The notes: a model not told the origin generated them from the sequence alone. Numbered from the stretch's first letter, positions 34,740 to 44,268 are shown. The stretch is 64,000 nucleotides of DNA from Bacteroidales bacterium (GCA_016938685.1 JAFGUD010000235.1:1-64000); one strand, 5' to 3'. Numbers and translations: made by a program.

Positions 34740-36950
34740 ATGAACAAACAAAGATATATTTTATTAGTTTTAGCTATAATGTTCAGCGGATTTTTTTCAT
34801 TCTCGCAAACATTATCAGGCACAGTAATTGACGAATTTTCAAAACAACCTATTCCGGGTGTAGTAGTTGAATTACCTGAACTTCAAAAAGGAATTGTTAC
34901 CGACGAAAATGGGGTTTTTGTATTTGATGTAATTCCAAAAGGAGATTTTAAACTTCAAATTTCATCTTTCGGCTACAAATCAGTAATTCTTAGTTGTAAC
35001 ACAGACAAAAGCAAAAAAATAGAAATTGCAATCTCGCCCACACTAATTGAAACAGAGAAAATAGTAATAAGCGGAGGAAATTTTTCTTCGGCACATTCAA
35101 ATGCTGTAAAAGTTGACATGGTTAAAATTTCGGATTTAAAAACAACCGGAAATTTATCTGGATTTTTAGATAATATTTCAGGAGTAGATATTATCAGTCA
35201 GGGATTAGGAGTTACAAAACCGGTAATAAGAGGACTTTCAGGCACAAATATACTAATGTTAAACAATGGTTTCAGGCTTGAAAATTATCAATTTTCGGAA
35301 CACCACCCATTTTTAGTAGATGAAATAGGAACAGACAGAGTAGAAGTTATCAAAGGTCCTGCTTCTTTATTATACGGAAGTGACGCTGTTGGCGGAGTTA
35401 TCAATATGATTGCCGAAAAACCTGCACCTATCGGCAAGTTTAATGCTGATTACAACGCCTCTTATTTTTCAAACACAAATGGAATTTTGCAAAATATTGG
35501 AATAAAATCATCTACCGAAAAATTTATGTGGGGATTTAGGGCAGGTCTTATTAGTCATCAGGACTTCTACGATGCCAATAAAAACCAAGTAAAAAACTCG
35601 CGTTTTAACAGATATTTAGCCAAAGCTTTTTTTATTTTTAATGCAAAAAATGCAGTGTTTAAATTAAACTACGAATTTTCAAAAAGTTTACTTGGAATGC
35701 CAAATGAAGAAGCAATAACACTGGTTAACAACAACTTATACAAAAACGAAATATGGTATCAAAACCTAAACAACAACCTTATTACTTCTCAAAACACATA
35801 TTTTTTAAATAAAATTAGGCTCAAAGCAAATTTTTCATACCAAAATAATAAAAGAGGTTTGGTGGTAAAAGAAGATGTTTATGGTGTTAAAATGTTTCTA
35901 CAAAATGTAACTTATGAAACAAAAATGGAATATTCCAAAGAATCTTTTTCAATTATAAGTGGATTTCAGGGCAACTACGCTGTCAACAAAAATTTAGAAG
36001 GTGCAGTCAATAAAATAATGCCTGATTACAGCTCCAATACTAATGCTTTATTTACTCTTCTAAAATATAATTTTGCTGATAAATTTAATTTACAATCGGG
36101 GATTAGATACGAAATTTCAAACATTAAAATTAAAGCACAAGATTACCACGAAATATTTAATGAAACCAAAAAATTTGACTATGAAAATTTCAGTGGCTCA
36201 ATTGGAGCAACCTACAATCCTATTCATGAATTAAATTTCAGAATAAACTTTGCAAGTGCTTACCGTATGCCCAATATTGCAGAGTTGACACAGTTTGGCG
36301 TTCACGAATTAAGATTTGAACAAGGAAACCTTGATTTAAAATCGCAACGGAGTTTTGAAGGAGATTTTTCAGCACATTTTCACAGCAAAAAAATTCTGTT
36401 TGACTTTGCTTTGTTTTACAATAAAATAGACAATTACATTTACCTTTCGCCAACAAATGATACAACGGCAGATGGCTATGAAATTTTCAAACATATTCAA
36501 AACAATGCAGATTTATATGGTTTTGAAACAGGAGTTGAAGTTTACCCAATAAAAACACTCGATATAAAAGGAACTTACAGTTATATTATTGGAAAACAAA
36601 ACAAAGAATATCTACCATTTATTCCGCACAATAAGTTAAAGATAAATGCAAACTTAATACTCGGAGATTTACTTTTTGCAAAAAATATTAATTTTGGAAT
36701 ATCTTCAATTTACGCTTTTGAGCAAAACAAAGTATCAGAAGAAGAAGAAATTAGCCCTGAATATTTTTTACTCAATGCAAATTTGAATTTTAATGTTTTT
36801 ATTAATAAACAGCAAATTTCAATTCAATTTGCCGGAACAAACTTATTAAACACCTTATATGTTGACCATTTATCTGAATTAAAAGAAAACGGATATTACG
36901 ACATGGGGAGAAATTTTGTAATAAGTTTAAAAATTCCAATCGAAAATTAA
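34740..36950 (+). CDS. TonB-dependent outer-membrane receptor, probable metal uptake
   Basis: A 736-residue receptor. It has a signal peptide (...FFSFSQ, about 22), a carboxypeptidase-regulatory-like domain (~24-100), a plug (~105-225) with 'KPVIRGLSGTNILMLNNG' and 'RVEVIKGPASLLYGSDAVG', and a 22-strand barrel ending in aromatic strands. The plug segment with HH ('FSEHHPFLVDEIG') is similar to that of ZnuD-type zinc and related metal receptors. It follows the His-rich small protein, so zinc or another metal is the likely cargo, though this is inferred from context. The intervening gap holds an imperfect hairpin (34652-34686). Confidence 0.9.
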   Translation: MNKQRYILLVLAIMFSGFFSFSQTLSGTVIDEFSKQPIPGVVVELPELQKGIVTDENGVFVFDVIPKGDFKLQISSFGYKSVILSCNTDKSKKIEIAISPTLIETEKIVISGGNFSSAHSNAVKVDMVKISDLKTTGNLSGFLDNISGVDIISQGLGVTKPVIRGLSGTNILMLNNGFRLENYQFSEHHPFLVDEIGTDRVEVIKGPASLLYGSDAVGGVINMIAEKPAPIGKFNADYNASYFSNTNGILQNIGIKSSTEKFMWGFRAGLISHQDFYDANKNQVKNSRFNRYLAKAFFIFNAKNAVFKLNYEFSKSLLGMPNEEAITLVNNNLYKNEIWYQNLNNNLITSQNTYFLNKIRLKANFSYQNNKRGLVVKEDVYGVKMFLQNVTYETKMEYSKESFSIISGFQGNYAVNKNLEGAVNKIMPDYSSNTNALFTLLKYNFADKFNLQSGIRYEISNIKIKAQDYHEIFNETKKFDYENFSGSIGATYNPIHELNFRINFASAYRMPNIAELTQFGVHELRFEQGNLDLKSQRSFEGDFSAHFHSKKILFDFALFYNKIDNYIYLSPTNDTTADGYEIFKHIQNNADLYGFETGVEVYPIKTLDIKGTYSYIIGKQNKEYLPFIPHNKLKINANLILGDLLFAKNINFGISSIYAFEQNKVSEEEEISPEYFLLNANLNFNVFINKQQISIQFAGTNLLNTLYVDHLSELKENGYYDMGRNFVISLKIPIEN

Positions 36951-36987
36951 ATTTATTTAAAATGATTCTAAATAACAAAACATTTTG

Positions 36988-36995
36988 TAAATTTG
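36988..36995 (+). promoter_or_regulatory. Promoter -7 element of the HglS-like gene
   Basis: TAAATTTG, a full match to TAnnTTTG, 24 bases before the ATG at 37020. It overlaps a possible TTG start at 36993, which I therefore reject. Confidence 0.55.
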
Positions 36996-37019
36996 CAAAA
37001 AAATAAAAATCTTAAAATC

Positions 37020-37829
37020 ATGAATAAAGCAAACGATATTTTCGACAAATTGTGGACAATATATACAGAACAAAACCCACAAGCAAAACACATACACGAA
37101 CTATTTGTAGAAAGAGGAGAAAATGTTATAAACGATCACATAGCATTTAGAACTTTTGACGACAGTAGAATTGACATTGAAGTATTGGCAAAACCATTTA
37201 TAGAATCAGGTTACGAACACAAAGGAGATTATCATTTTCCGGAAAAGAAACTTTATGCAAAACACTACGAACATAAAACAGATAAAAATGCTCCAAGAGT
37301 ATTTATAAGTCAGCTGATAACTAAAGAATTTTCAGCTTTTCTTCAAGAAACAATTTCTGATACAATATCTAAAACTTCTGAACAAGATTTAATATCAGAC
37401 AAGTTGATATATTCAGGCAAAATATGGGGCGAAGTTTCTTATGAAATATACAACAAACTTAGAGAAGAATCAGAATACGCAGCATGGCTTTATGTTAACG
37501 GCTTTAGAGCAAATCATTTTACAGTAAGCGTAAATAATCTAAAAACATTTGACGGGATAAGAGAAGTGAATCAGTTTTTAAAAGACAACGGATTACTTAT
37601 GAATGATTCCGGCGGAGAAGTAAAGGGAACAAAAGAACAATTATTAGAACAATCGAGCATAAAAGCAGGAATGGAATTAACTAATTTTAAAGAAGGACAA
37701 TTTGAAGTACCTGCTTGTTATTACGAATTTGCTATGAGATATCCAGACAAAAAAGGAAATTTATATAGCGGATTTATTGCAAATTCAGCAGATAAAATTT
37801 TCGAAAGCACTGATTTTTATAAAAAGTAG
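37020..37829 (+). CDS. DUF1338 / HglS-like 2-oxoadipate dioxygenase-decarboxylase
   Basis: A 269-residue DUF1338 protein, recognised by 'NDHIAFRTFDD'. The fold is of the vicinal-oxygen-chelate type. Candidate metal ligands are His40 (in NDHIAFRTF), His166 (in FRANHFTV) and Glu236 (in YYEFAMRY), with Arg44 four residues after the first His, as in the HglS of Pseudomonas putida. There it converts 2-oxoadipate to D-2-hydroxyglutarate in lysine catabolism. This protein is shorter than that HglS, and the substrate here is unproven. It starts downstream of its promoter and ends at a strong terminator. Confidence 0.85.
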   Translation: MNKANDIFDKLWTIYTEQNPQAKHIHELFVERGENVINDHIAFRTFDDSRIDIEVLAKPFIESGYEHKGDYHFPEKKLYAKHYEHKTDKNAPRVFISQLITKEFSAFLQETISDTISKTSEQDLISDKLIYSGKIWGEVSYEIYNKLREESEYAAWLYVNGFRANHFTVSVNNLKTFDGIREVNQFLKDNGLLMNDSGGEVKGTKEQLLEQSSIKAGMELTNFKEGQFEVPACYYEFAMRYPDKKGNLYSGFIANSADKIFESTDFYKK

Positions 37830-37845
37830 ACAAAAAAAACCCACA

Positions 37846-37885
37846 AAAATAGGCTAACAATCAGAATGTTAGTCTATTTTTATTT
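37846..37885. terminator. Bidirectional terminator
   Basis: AAAATAGGCTAACA / TGTTAGTCTATTTT (one wobble) with a 7-base loop and a T-rich right flank. It ends the HglS-like gene. It also covers the stop of the small minus-strand frame at 37869. Confidence 0.85.
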
Positions 37886-38060
37886 TATCTGAATCTTCCA
37901 ACACAAATATTACAATATAGCTCATTTTATCATAGTGTTCCTCCTCTACAATTGTGAACTTTTCATTGTTTGAAAGAATTTTAGCAGTTTCAATTAAATC
38001 AAACCTTCTTTTTAATAAGCTTTCATTAGAGAAAGGCAATTTTATTTTTATTCGCCTCAT
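37869..38060 (-). CDS. Possible small protein of unknown function
   Basis: A 63-residue frame from an ATG ending at 38060, charged and with plausible composition (RRIKIKLPF... YIVIFVLEDSDKI). A Phe- and Leu-containing amphipathic N-terminus is followed by beta-like segments. Against it, its last codons lie inside the bidirectional terminator and no good promoter is seen. A perfect palindrome TTTACAAaTTGTAAA (38077-38091) lies just upstream and could be an operator or promoter element. I do not recognise it. Confidence 0.35.
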   Translation of the reverse strand: MRRIKIKLPFSNESLLKRRFDLIETAKILSNNEKFTIVEEEHYDKMSYIVIFVLEDSDKIKID

Positions 38061-38186
38061 GATAAGCAATTTAATATTTACAAATTGTAAAGCTCAAATT
38101 ACGTGCCAAAAACAATTTTCACATATATATACCTGTATTTCAAATACTTATAATTTAGCAAGTTTTCAAAAAAAACAATAAACACA

Positions 38187-38202
38187 TGTGACTTATATCA
38201 CA
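38187..38202. promoter_or_regulatory. CRP/FNR-family-like binding palindrome TGTGA-N6-TCACA
   Basis: A perfect match to the enteric CRP consensus half-sites with the correct 6-base spacer, in a 357-base intergenic stretch (38070-38426) upstream of the rhodanese lipoprotein. It lies 180-196 bases upstream of the -7 box at 38383. That is far for a classical activator, so it may serve a promoter I cannot see or the leftward frame. Otherwise the stretch is AT-rich without a gene. Confidence 0.5.
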
Positions 38203-38382
38203 CATTATTTTAAAATAAGTTAAATCAACATAAACAATATTTATAAATAATATTTTTTGCAAAAAACAATGAAATCAATAAATTAATTGATAATAATCAA
38301 CAAAACAAATACTATTAGCCACGAAAATTTACACTTAAAAATAATTATGATTTTTATCAGGATTCGAGCTTATAGATGCACA

Positions 38383-38390
38383 TATCTTTG
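38383..38390 (+). promoter_or_regulatory. Promoter -7 element of the rhodanese lipoprotein gene
   Basis: TATCTTTG, a full match to TAnnTTTG, 36 bases before the ATG. Confidence 0.55.
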
Positions 38391-38426
38391 TAGTAAAATA
38401 TTTTTCTAACTTAAAAATTTTGTATT

Positions 38427-39482
38427 ATGAAAAAGTATTCAGTAATGTTTTTAACAGTTGTTTTATCAGCTTTTATGTTCTTTGGTTGCGGAAATGGCAA
38501 CGAAGGGAAAGATAATAATGCTGATTCAGTTGCAAAAGTCAATGAATTTGAGGTATTAATAAAATATCTTGAGGAAAACGGCAACTTTATTAATAGTGAT
38601 GCAGTACCTGCAATGATTGGTGCTGATGTAGTTTATGAAAATGTGGACAACGCTAAGTTCAAAGTATTAGACTTACGCGGACAAGTAGATTTTCTTACTG
38701 GTCATATTAACCATGCTACAAATGTAAAAACAGAAGATTTGTTAACTTATTTTGAAAATGACATTGTGCCTTCTGATTATGAAAAAATTATTTTAGTATG
38801 TTATTCCGGTCAAACTGCAAGTTATGCAACAAGCATATTAAGAATAGTTGGTTATGACAATGTATATGCAATGAAATACGGGATGAGTTCTTGGAACAAA
38901 AAATTTGCTGAAAACATGTGGTCAGCTAAAGTTACTTCAGACTATGTAGATCAACTAGAAACAGCCGGAAATGCAAAAAATCAAAAAGGAGATCACCCAA
39001 CAATTGAAACAGGGAAAACTGATCCTAAGGAAATTTTAATGGAAAGAGCTCAAATTGCTTTATCTGCACCTTACAAAACAAAATTAGTAAAAGCAGAAGA
39101 TTTATTTGTAAACGGTTCTCAGTACTATATTATGAACTATTGGGCAGCAGAAAAATATGACATGGGTCATATACCCGGAGCAATTCAATATACTCCTAAA
39201 AAATCTTTCATCACAACTGCCGATTTATACACACTACCTATTGACAAACCAGTTGTAACATATTGTTACACAGGACAAACAGCTGCTTTTGTAACTGCTT
39301 ATCTTACTATTTTGGGATATGATGCAAAATCTCTGGGTTTTGGAGCAAACAGTTTCATGCACAGCATACTTAAAGCTAACGAATGGCATGCTTTCGGAGC
39401 CGGTGCAATTCACGATTATGACTTCATTGAAGAAGAAGTTGGTGATGACGTAGCAAACGAAGGCGGACCAAGTTGTGGATAA
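38427..39482 (+). CDS. Lipoprotein with two rhodanese (sulfurtransferase) domains
   Basis: A 351-residue lipoprotein (lipobox MFFGC, Cys21). Two rhodanese modules follow, at about 50-180 and 210-330, and both keep a catalytic loop: CYSGQTAS and CYTGQTAA. Rhodaneses move sulfane sulfur from thiosulfate or persulfide to an acceptor, here in the periplasm. A further cysteine lies at the end (GGPSCG) and could be a persulfide carrier. Retention of two active cysteines is unusual, since most tandem rhodaneses keep only one. A porin gene follows after a strong terminator. Confidence 0.88.
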   Translation: MKKYSVMFLTVVLSAFMFFGCGNGNEGKDNNADSVAKVNEFEVLIKYLEENGNFINSDAVPAMIGADVVYENVDNAKFKVLDLRGQVDFLTGHINHATNVKTEDLLTYFENDIVPSDYEKIILVCYSGQTASYATSILRIVGYDNVYAMKYGMSSWNKKFAENMWSAKVTSDYVDQLETAGNAKNQKGDHPTIETGKTDPKEILMERAQIALSAPYKTKLVKAEDLFVNGSQYYIMNYWAAEKYDMGHIPGAIQYTPKKSFITTADLYTLPIDKPVVTYCYTGQTAAFVTAYLTILGYDAKSLGFGANSFMHSILKANEWHAFGAGAIHDYDFIEEEVGDDVANEGGPSCG

Positions 39483-39492
39483 TTTTAATAAA

Positions 39493-39526
39493 AAAACAGT
39501 CGGAATAACCCCTTCCGACTGTTTTT
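39493..39526 (+). terminator. Rho-independent terminator
   Basis: A 13-bp perfect stem AAAACAGTCGGAA / TTCCGACTGTTTT with a 7-base loop and a T tract, between the rhodanese and porin genes. Confidence 0.92.
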
Positions 39527-39580
39527 AAAACTAAATGCAATTTATTGCTTTTCAAATAAAAACTCCAAAAAAAAAACACT

Positions 39581-40978
39581 ATGAATTTTAAAAAAACTTT
39601 ATTTTTAATTGTATTCGCTTTAATAGCATACACCTCTATGAACGCTCAACTTTTAGTTGATGGAGAATACAGAAGTCGTTTTCAAACCCTTCATGGATGG
39701 GGAATGCCTGTAAAAGAAAACACTGACGCTCTTTTTGGCTTTGACCAAAGAACAAGAATTAACCTTGATTTCAAAAGCGAAAAATTCTCAACAAGATTCA
39801 CATTACAAGACGCCCGCGTTTGGGGATCGGAAGACATTTGGAATGCAACAGGTATTGTTGGAAAATCAAATGGTCTTGATATTTATGAAGCTTGGGTTGA
39901 TGTGAATTTAGGAGGAAATTCAAGTCTTAAAATAGGACGCCAGGAATGGAACTACGATGACATGAGGATTTTATCTTACAGAAACTGGTGGACAACAGGA
40001 CATAGCTATGATGGTATTCTTTACCAAATGCACAATAAAGACGCCGGATTATTTGTTGATTTTGGATTATCTTACAACGCAGACGGAGAAAACAACGCTT
40101 CAATCTCAACAAATGTATATCCTGATAGAATGAAGACTACAGACTTCATCAATATCAAAAAAACATTTAACGAAAACACATACGCATCTTTAATGCTGTC
40201 TATAGCCGGAAAACAAGATGTTACAATGTCTACAGCTCCTCTTTTAGTTAAAGGAACGCAAGGAATTAACTTCTCATTAAACGAAGGTAAAAAAGCAACA
40301 AGTGGAATTACAGCTAATTTCAGCGGTTATTATCAACACGGAACAGACATGGCTAGAGCAAGCACAGGAAAACGCAAACAAGTTTCTGCGTATTTAGTTT
40401 CCGGACAAGTTGGTTATAGAGGCAATGACAGCAAATTTGAAATTCTTTTGGGAGCTGAACTTTTATCAGGAAACGATGCAAAAAACACTGACCAAGCATA
40501 CATGGACGTTCAACACAGTTTTGATTTGCTTTACAGCGCACGTTTTCCATACTATGGAGGTAATATCACATGGTTTGTTGTACCAACAAGTGGAACAAAA
40601 GGAACAAAAGGCGGAGGTCTATTAGATCCTTATTTGAAAATTAATCTTATGCCTAAAAAAGGAAGAGTTATAAACTTCTCAGCATGGATGCCAATGTTAG
40701 CAACAAATGTTATGAAAGGAACAGATACAAACGGAGATCCTATTTATTATGACGACAAAGGTTTGGGATATGCTTTTGACTTAGGTTATACTCATAAATT
40801 CGCTCCAAATGTTATTTTCAAAATTGGAGGTTCTTATGCAATTGCATCAGACACAAAAAATCACATGACTTTTGGAAACAATCCTGCAACAGGAGATTTA
40901 TTTAATCTTGGACAAAACTACTTTGTGTATACAATGTTAGTAATCAAACCTACTTTTTTTAAAGGAAAATCAGAATAG
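39581..40978 (+). CDS. Outer-membrane porin, alginate-export-like
   Basis: A 465-residue protein with a signal peptide (...TSMNAQ, about 22). The mature part is beta-barrel-like throughout, with the early 'DGEYRSRFQTLHG' and 'FGFDQRTRINLDFKSEKFS' typical of alginate-export or OprB-like Bacteroidota porins, and ends in an aromatic strand. The substrate cannot be told. It follows the double rhodanese lipoprotein by about 100 bases, so it could allow entry of a sulfur anion such as thiosulfate, which is an inference from context only. Confidence 0.75.
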   Translation: MNFKKTLFLIVFALIAYTSMNAQLLVDGEYRSRFQTLHGWGMPVKENTDALFGFDQRTRINLDFKSEKFSTRFTLQDARVWGSEDIWNATGIVGKSNGLDIYEAWVDVNLGGNSSLKIGRQEWNYDDMRILSYRNWWTTGHSYDGILYQMHNKDAGLFVDFGLSYNADGENNASISTNVYPDRMKTTDFINIKKTFNENTYASLMLSIAGKQDVTMSTAPLLVKGTQGINFSLNEGKKATSGITANFSGYYQHGTDMARASTGKRKQVSAYLVSGQVGYRGNDSKFEILLGAELLSGNDAKNTDQAYMDVQHSFDLLYSARFPYYGGNITWFVVPTSGTKGTKGGGLLDPYLKINLMPKKGRVINFSAWMPMLATNVMKGTDTNGDPIYYDDKGLGYAFDLGYTHKFAPNVIFKIGGSYAIASDTKNHMTFGNNPATGDLFNLGQNYFVYTMLVIKPTFFKGKSE

Positions 40979-40996
40979 TTTAAGTTTTTTATTTAT

Positions 40997-41028
40997 AACC
41001 CCGATTCATTTTGATTCGGGGTTTTTTA
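40997..41028 (+). terminator. Rho-independent terminator
   Basis: AACCCCGA / TCGGGGTT stem with an 11-base loop and a T tract, just after the porin stop. Confidence 0.88.
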
Positions 41029-41185
41029 TTTTTAAATAATCCATATTATCAAAAAAATTTGGAAAACAAAAGTAACTATTTTACCTTTCACAACATTGAA
41101 CGAACTTAAAGAATGGCAATGAATTCACACACAAATTGATGATGTTTTAATGATTGGAATTAAATTATAACAAAACAGCATAAAT

Positions 41186-42505
41186 ATGAACAAACAAATA
41201 ATTATTATTTCCGTTTTTTTTGTGTCATTTTTCACATCGTGTATGCACAAAAATGTTGAAACCTGTAATGTTGACGATATCAATAAAATCATCGTTCATA
41301 AGCACAACAATCAAAATTATTTAATCAGTTACGAACTCATTTTCCAAGCCCGCTCAAAAAGTTCGGGAAACGGAATTACAACTATTTCCGGCTTCAATGA
41401 CACCCGAATATCTGTGTATGACATTGATTCCGGCGAACTGATTGCCAGAAAAAAATTCGGCAGATATCTTGAAAAAACCGGAGAAATTGTTCTTGGTGCA
41501 ATTGATGATAAAATTTGGCTTTATTCAATGAAAGACGAATTATATGCCGTAGATATTTCAACTTTGGAACCTGCAATTACAATGACTAAAATTCTTGAAA
41601 AAAACCCCGATTTTAACATTGAATTAGCTAAACCTCAGTGGTATGAAGCCCAAAACTATTTTGGATACAATCAAATAGAAAAAAAGATAATATTTTCTGA
41701 CAATATGGGCTATAAATACGAACTTAATCCATCTTCTTTGAAAATTAAAAAAACTGATGATTCTAAAGAAATAGGGTCTGATTCACACAATAGTCCCTTA
41801 AGCACATATGTTTCATTAAACAATACTTACATAAGTTTTAATGGGGATTTACGTCAAACTATCTCAATAAATTCCGAAGAAATAAATCCTGAATTAAGCT
41901 TTTTAGAAGGCAAATTCATACTTGACAACAATATTAACCGAATTTACAAATCATTTCTAAAAAATGCTGATTTCTGCACCAAAGAAATAAACAAAATAAA
42001 CTTCAAATTGGACTCCTTAAAAAGCTTATACGGAGATGACGAATGGGAATGGGAAAAAGACCTCAGAAATTACTATCGTGATCTGAAACAAGAACTTGAT
42101 TTAATTGAAAGAGAAAACGAATTTGCAGAAAAAAAAATAGACGAAATAAAAGAAGGAGACTTATTTTCAATCACTTATTTGCTAATGCCGGAAGAAAAAA
42201 CTGATTTTTTTGTATTCCACAGCGACAATACTAACCCTGATTCACGAGTAAGAATTTCTATGATTGAAATAAATCAAGAACAAAAAGGAGTTGAAAAATG
42301 GAATATTTTGCTCGATAAATTATTTTTTGATTACAATCAAGCTTCTGAAAACAATGATTTCAAAAGAGTATTTTCAAAAGGCGATCCTTCTTTTGATTTT
42401 CAATTTTTTGATTTAGTTGACAATAAACTAATTGTAATCTACATGTTACATGCGTATTGCATAGATATTAACAACGGAAATGTTTTGTGGAGTATGCAGA
42501 TGTAA
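41186..42505 (+). CDS. Lipoprotein with a beta-propeller-like fold, PA2928-like
   Basis: A 439-residue lipoprotein (lipobox FFTSC, Cys19). 'RISVYDIDSGELIARKKFG' and 'DDKIWLYSMKDELYAVDISTLEP' are blades of a PQQ- or WD-like propeller, and a coiled-coil insert (about 265-320) is rich in charged residues. It resembles from memory the PA2928 family, whose function is unknown. It has no close operon partner and a strong terminator follows. The gap 40979-41185 shows no other gene. Confidence 0.65.
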   Translation: MNKQIIIISVFFVSFFTSCMHKNVETCNVDDINKIIVHKHNNQNYLISYELIFQARSKSSGNGITTISGFNDTRISVYDIDSGELIARKKFGRYLEKTGEIVLGAIDDKIWLYSMKDELYAVDISTLEPAITMTKILEKNPDFNIELAKPQWYEAQNYFGYNQIEKKIIFSDNMGYKYELNPSSLKIKKTDDSKEIGSDSHNSPLSTYVSLNNTYISFNGDLRQTISINSEEINPELSFLEGKFILDNNINRIYKSFLKNADFCTKEINKINFKLDSLKSLYGDDEWEWEKDLRNYYRDLKQELDLIERENEFAEKKIDEIKEGDLFSITYLLMPEEKTDFFVFHSDNTNPDSRVRISMIEINQEQKGVEKWNILLDKLFFDYNQASENNDFKRVFSKGDPSFDFQFFDLVDNKLIVIYMLHAYCIDINNGNVLWSMQM

Positions 42506-42510
42506 AAAAC

Positions 42511-42548
42511 AAATCCCCCGAAAACATTTACTTTCGGGGGATTTTTTT
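42511..42548 (+). terminator. Rho-independent terminator
   Basis: AAATCCCCCGAAA / TTTCGGGGGATTT, 13-bp perfect stem, 8-base loop, T tract. It follows the lipoprotein stop. Confidence 0.93.
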
Positions 42549-42635
42549 GATCAATATAAATTACTTTGCCAACCTAAAACGGCAAAATATTATTTTGTAA
42601 AGCTAAACAATAATGCTTTATGTTTTAATATTTAA

Positions 42636-44191
42636 TTATGGTTTTATCTTAACAATTCGATCATCATTGAGGATATAATCAGGAAGGTTGCCGGTATCAA
42701 AAACGGCAATTTTATATTCTCTACACCTAATTTTGTCAATCTGTTCCTTATCAGGAATAAAATCATAAGCAATTGAATTTGTATAAAACATAACAGAAAT
42801 ACGTCCATTTAATCTTATTCCTGTATTAAAAACAACATATTTTTCATTATCCAGTTTTTTAGTTTCCCTTATATATTTCATTAAGAGTTCTTCCTTTCCT
42901 CTTCCACAATTATCCCCAGGATATTTAAAGGAATGATTTCTTTCGATTCCAGGCATATTCAACAGAAACCAACAAGTAATAAGAACAAAAACAATTTTTA
43001 TAAAAACTGAAATTTTATCTTTTTTCAAATATTTTTTCACCAAAATCATTAAAAAATCTACTAAAGAAGCTAATCCTAAAAAAATAAACGGAGAAACAAT
43101 TAAAGTAAAGGAAATCATTTTTGTCTTAGCAATAGTAAAAAAGGCATACACAAATACAATAGCAGAAGAAATAACTATTCTATAAGTTTTTTCAGTTGTG
43201 TTTCTAATTAAAATAATCAATCCAAATAATAAGAAAAAAGGAACTAAAAATCCCGAACCGTAAATATTTTTCAGAGCATTAAAGTGAAACCAAAAATTGC
43301 CACCATGATTTTCAACAACTGAACTAAAATGCGATGAATTCAGCCCAAACTCATAAAATGCTTCGTTTGGATATTTAATAAAAATAAAAATCTGCCAGGG
43401 AATAACCACAACAAAACTAACAATTAATGACTTCGCTAAAGGCTTATATGACTTTAATTTAAACAAAAATTTATCTTTATCTAAAATCGTTGTAAAAAAC
43501 CAAATAACATATATCAAAAAACCCATAATCCATTTTACCAGTACCGCACAGCCGGAAAAAAGACCAATTAGAAACAACCAATACGTTTTTTTAGACCTAT
43601 TATATTCAAACCAAGCCCAAAAACTAACAGTCACGTAGAACAAAAATGCCACATCATTATGGTCAGTGGAATATCTTCCTGCTAATAATTCTAAAGGATA
43701 ATAAGCCATTGAAAAAAATAAAGCACCTAAAAACCCAACTGAATTATTATATGAAATTTTTCCTATCCTATAAATAAAAATCGTTGTAAAAGCATGCATA
43801 ATTATGCTTGGTATTCTAACAGACATTTCATTAACACCAAACAACTTTAAACTAATAGCTATTTGCCACAAAAACAATGGTTGTTTATGTAACCAAATAT
43901 AATTTTCTGTCCAATTTTGGCTATTATATGCCAGTAATGGAGTTTCATATAATACTGGTTTAAAAGGATTTTTCATTAAATTTTTGGCAACAAGAGCATG
44001 ATACTGTTCATCCCAAATAATTAAAAAATGATCAAGATTTGCAACAAAAAACCCAAAATAAGAGCTCCAATAAAAAGAAATAATATGGCAATATTGCTTT
44101 TTAAGAAATAAAAACTTATCACAGAAAAAATCATTATTACCGCACCCAGCCAAAAAGGAAATATTTGATTTGATGAAAAATATTGAAACAT
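42636..44191 (-). pseudogene. GT39/ArnT-like glycosyltransferase, frameshifted near the N-terminus
   Basis: The main frame (42636-44153, 505 residues from a TTG) contains about ten membrane helices and the GT39 hallmarks 'WDEQYHALVAKNLM' and 'HKQPLFLWQ'. Its N-terminal 35 residues are not membrane-like. A second frame begins at the ATG ending at 44191, gives a proper hydrophobic leader (MFQYFSSN... LGAVIMIFSVI) and ends shortly after the join. The two join exactly at a run of six T (minus strand, 44051-44046): one more T, or a -1 slip on T TTT TTG, yields a 518-residue enzyme of normal plan. It is either a mutation, an assembly error or programmed frameshifting. It acts on polyprenyl-phosphate sugars. 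Confidence 0.75.
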
Positions 44192-44268
44192 AGTAAATAA
44201 TTTTTCTAAAAAGTTTTCGACGAATTATTTCTTCTTAGTACATTTATAGACTTAATATTTATAAATAT

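Noticed and set aside
36993-37019. Earlier TTG start for the HglS-like protein
   Set aside because: The TTG is part of the TAAATTTG promoter box, so it cannot be in the mRNA. The ATG at 37020 fits the family.
37954-38181. 75-codon plus-strand frame
   Set aside because: It crosses the small minus-strand frame and the palindrome, lacks a start signal and has a low-complexity composition.
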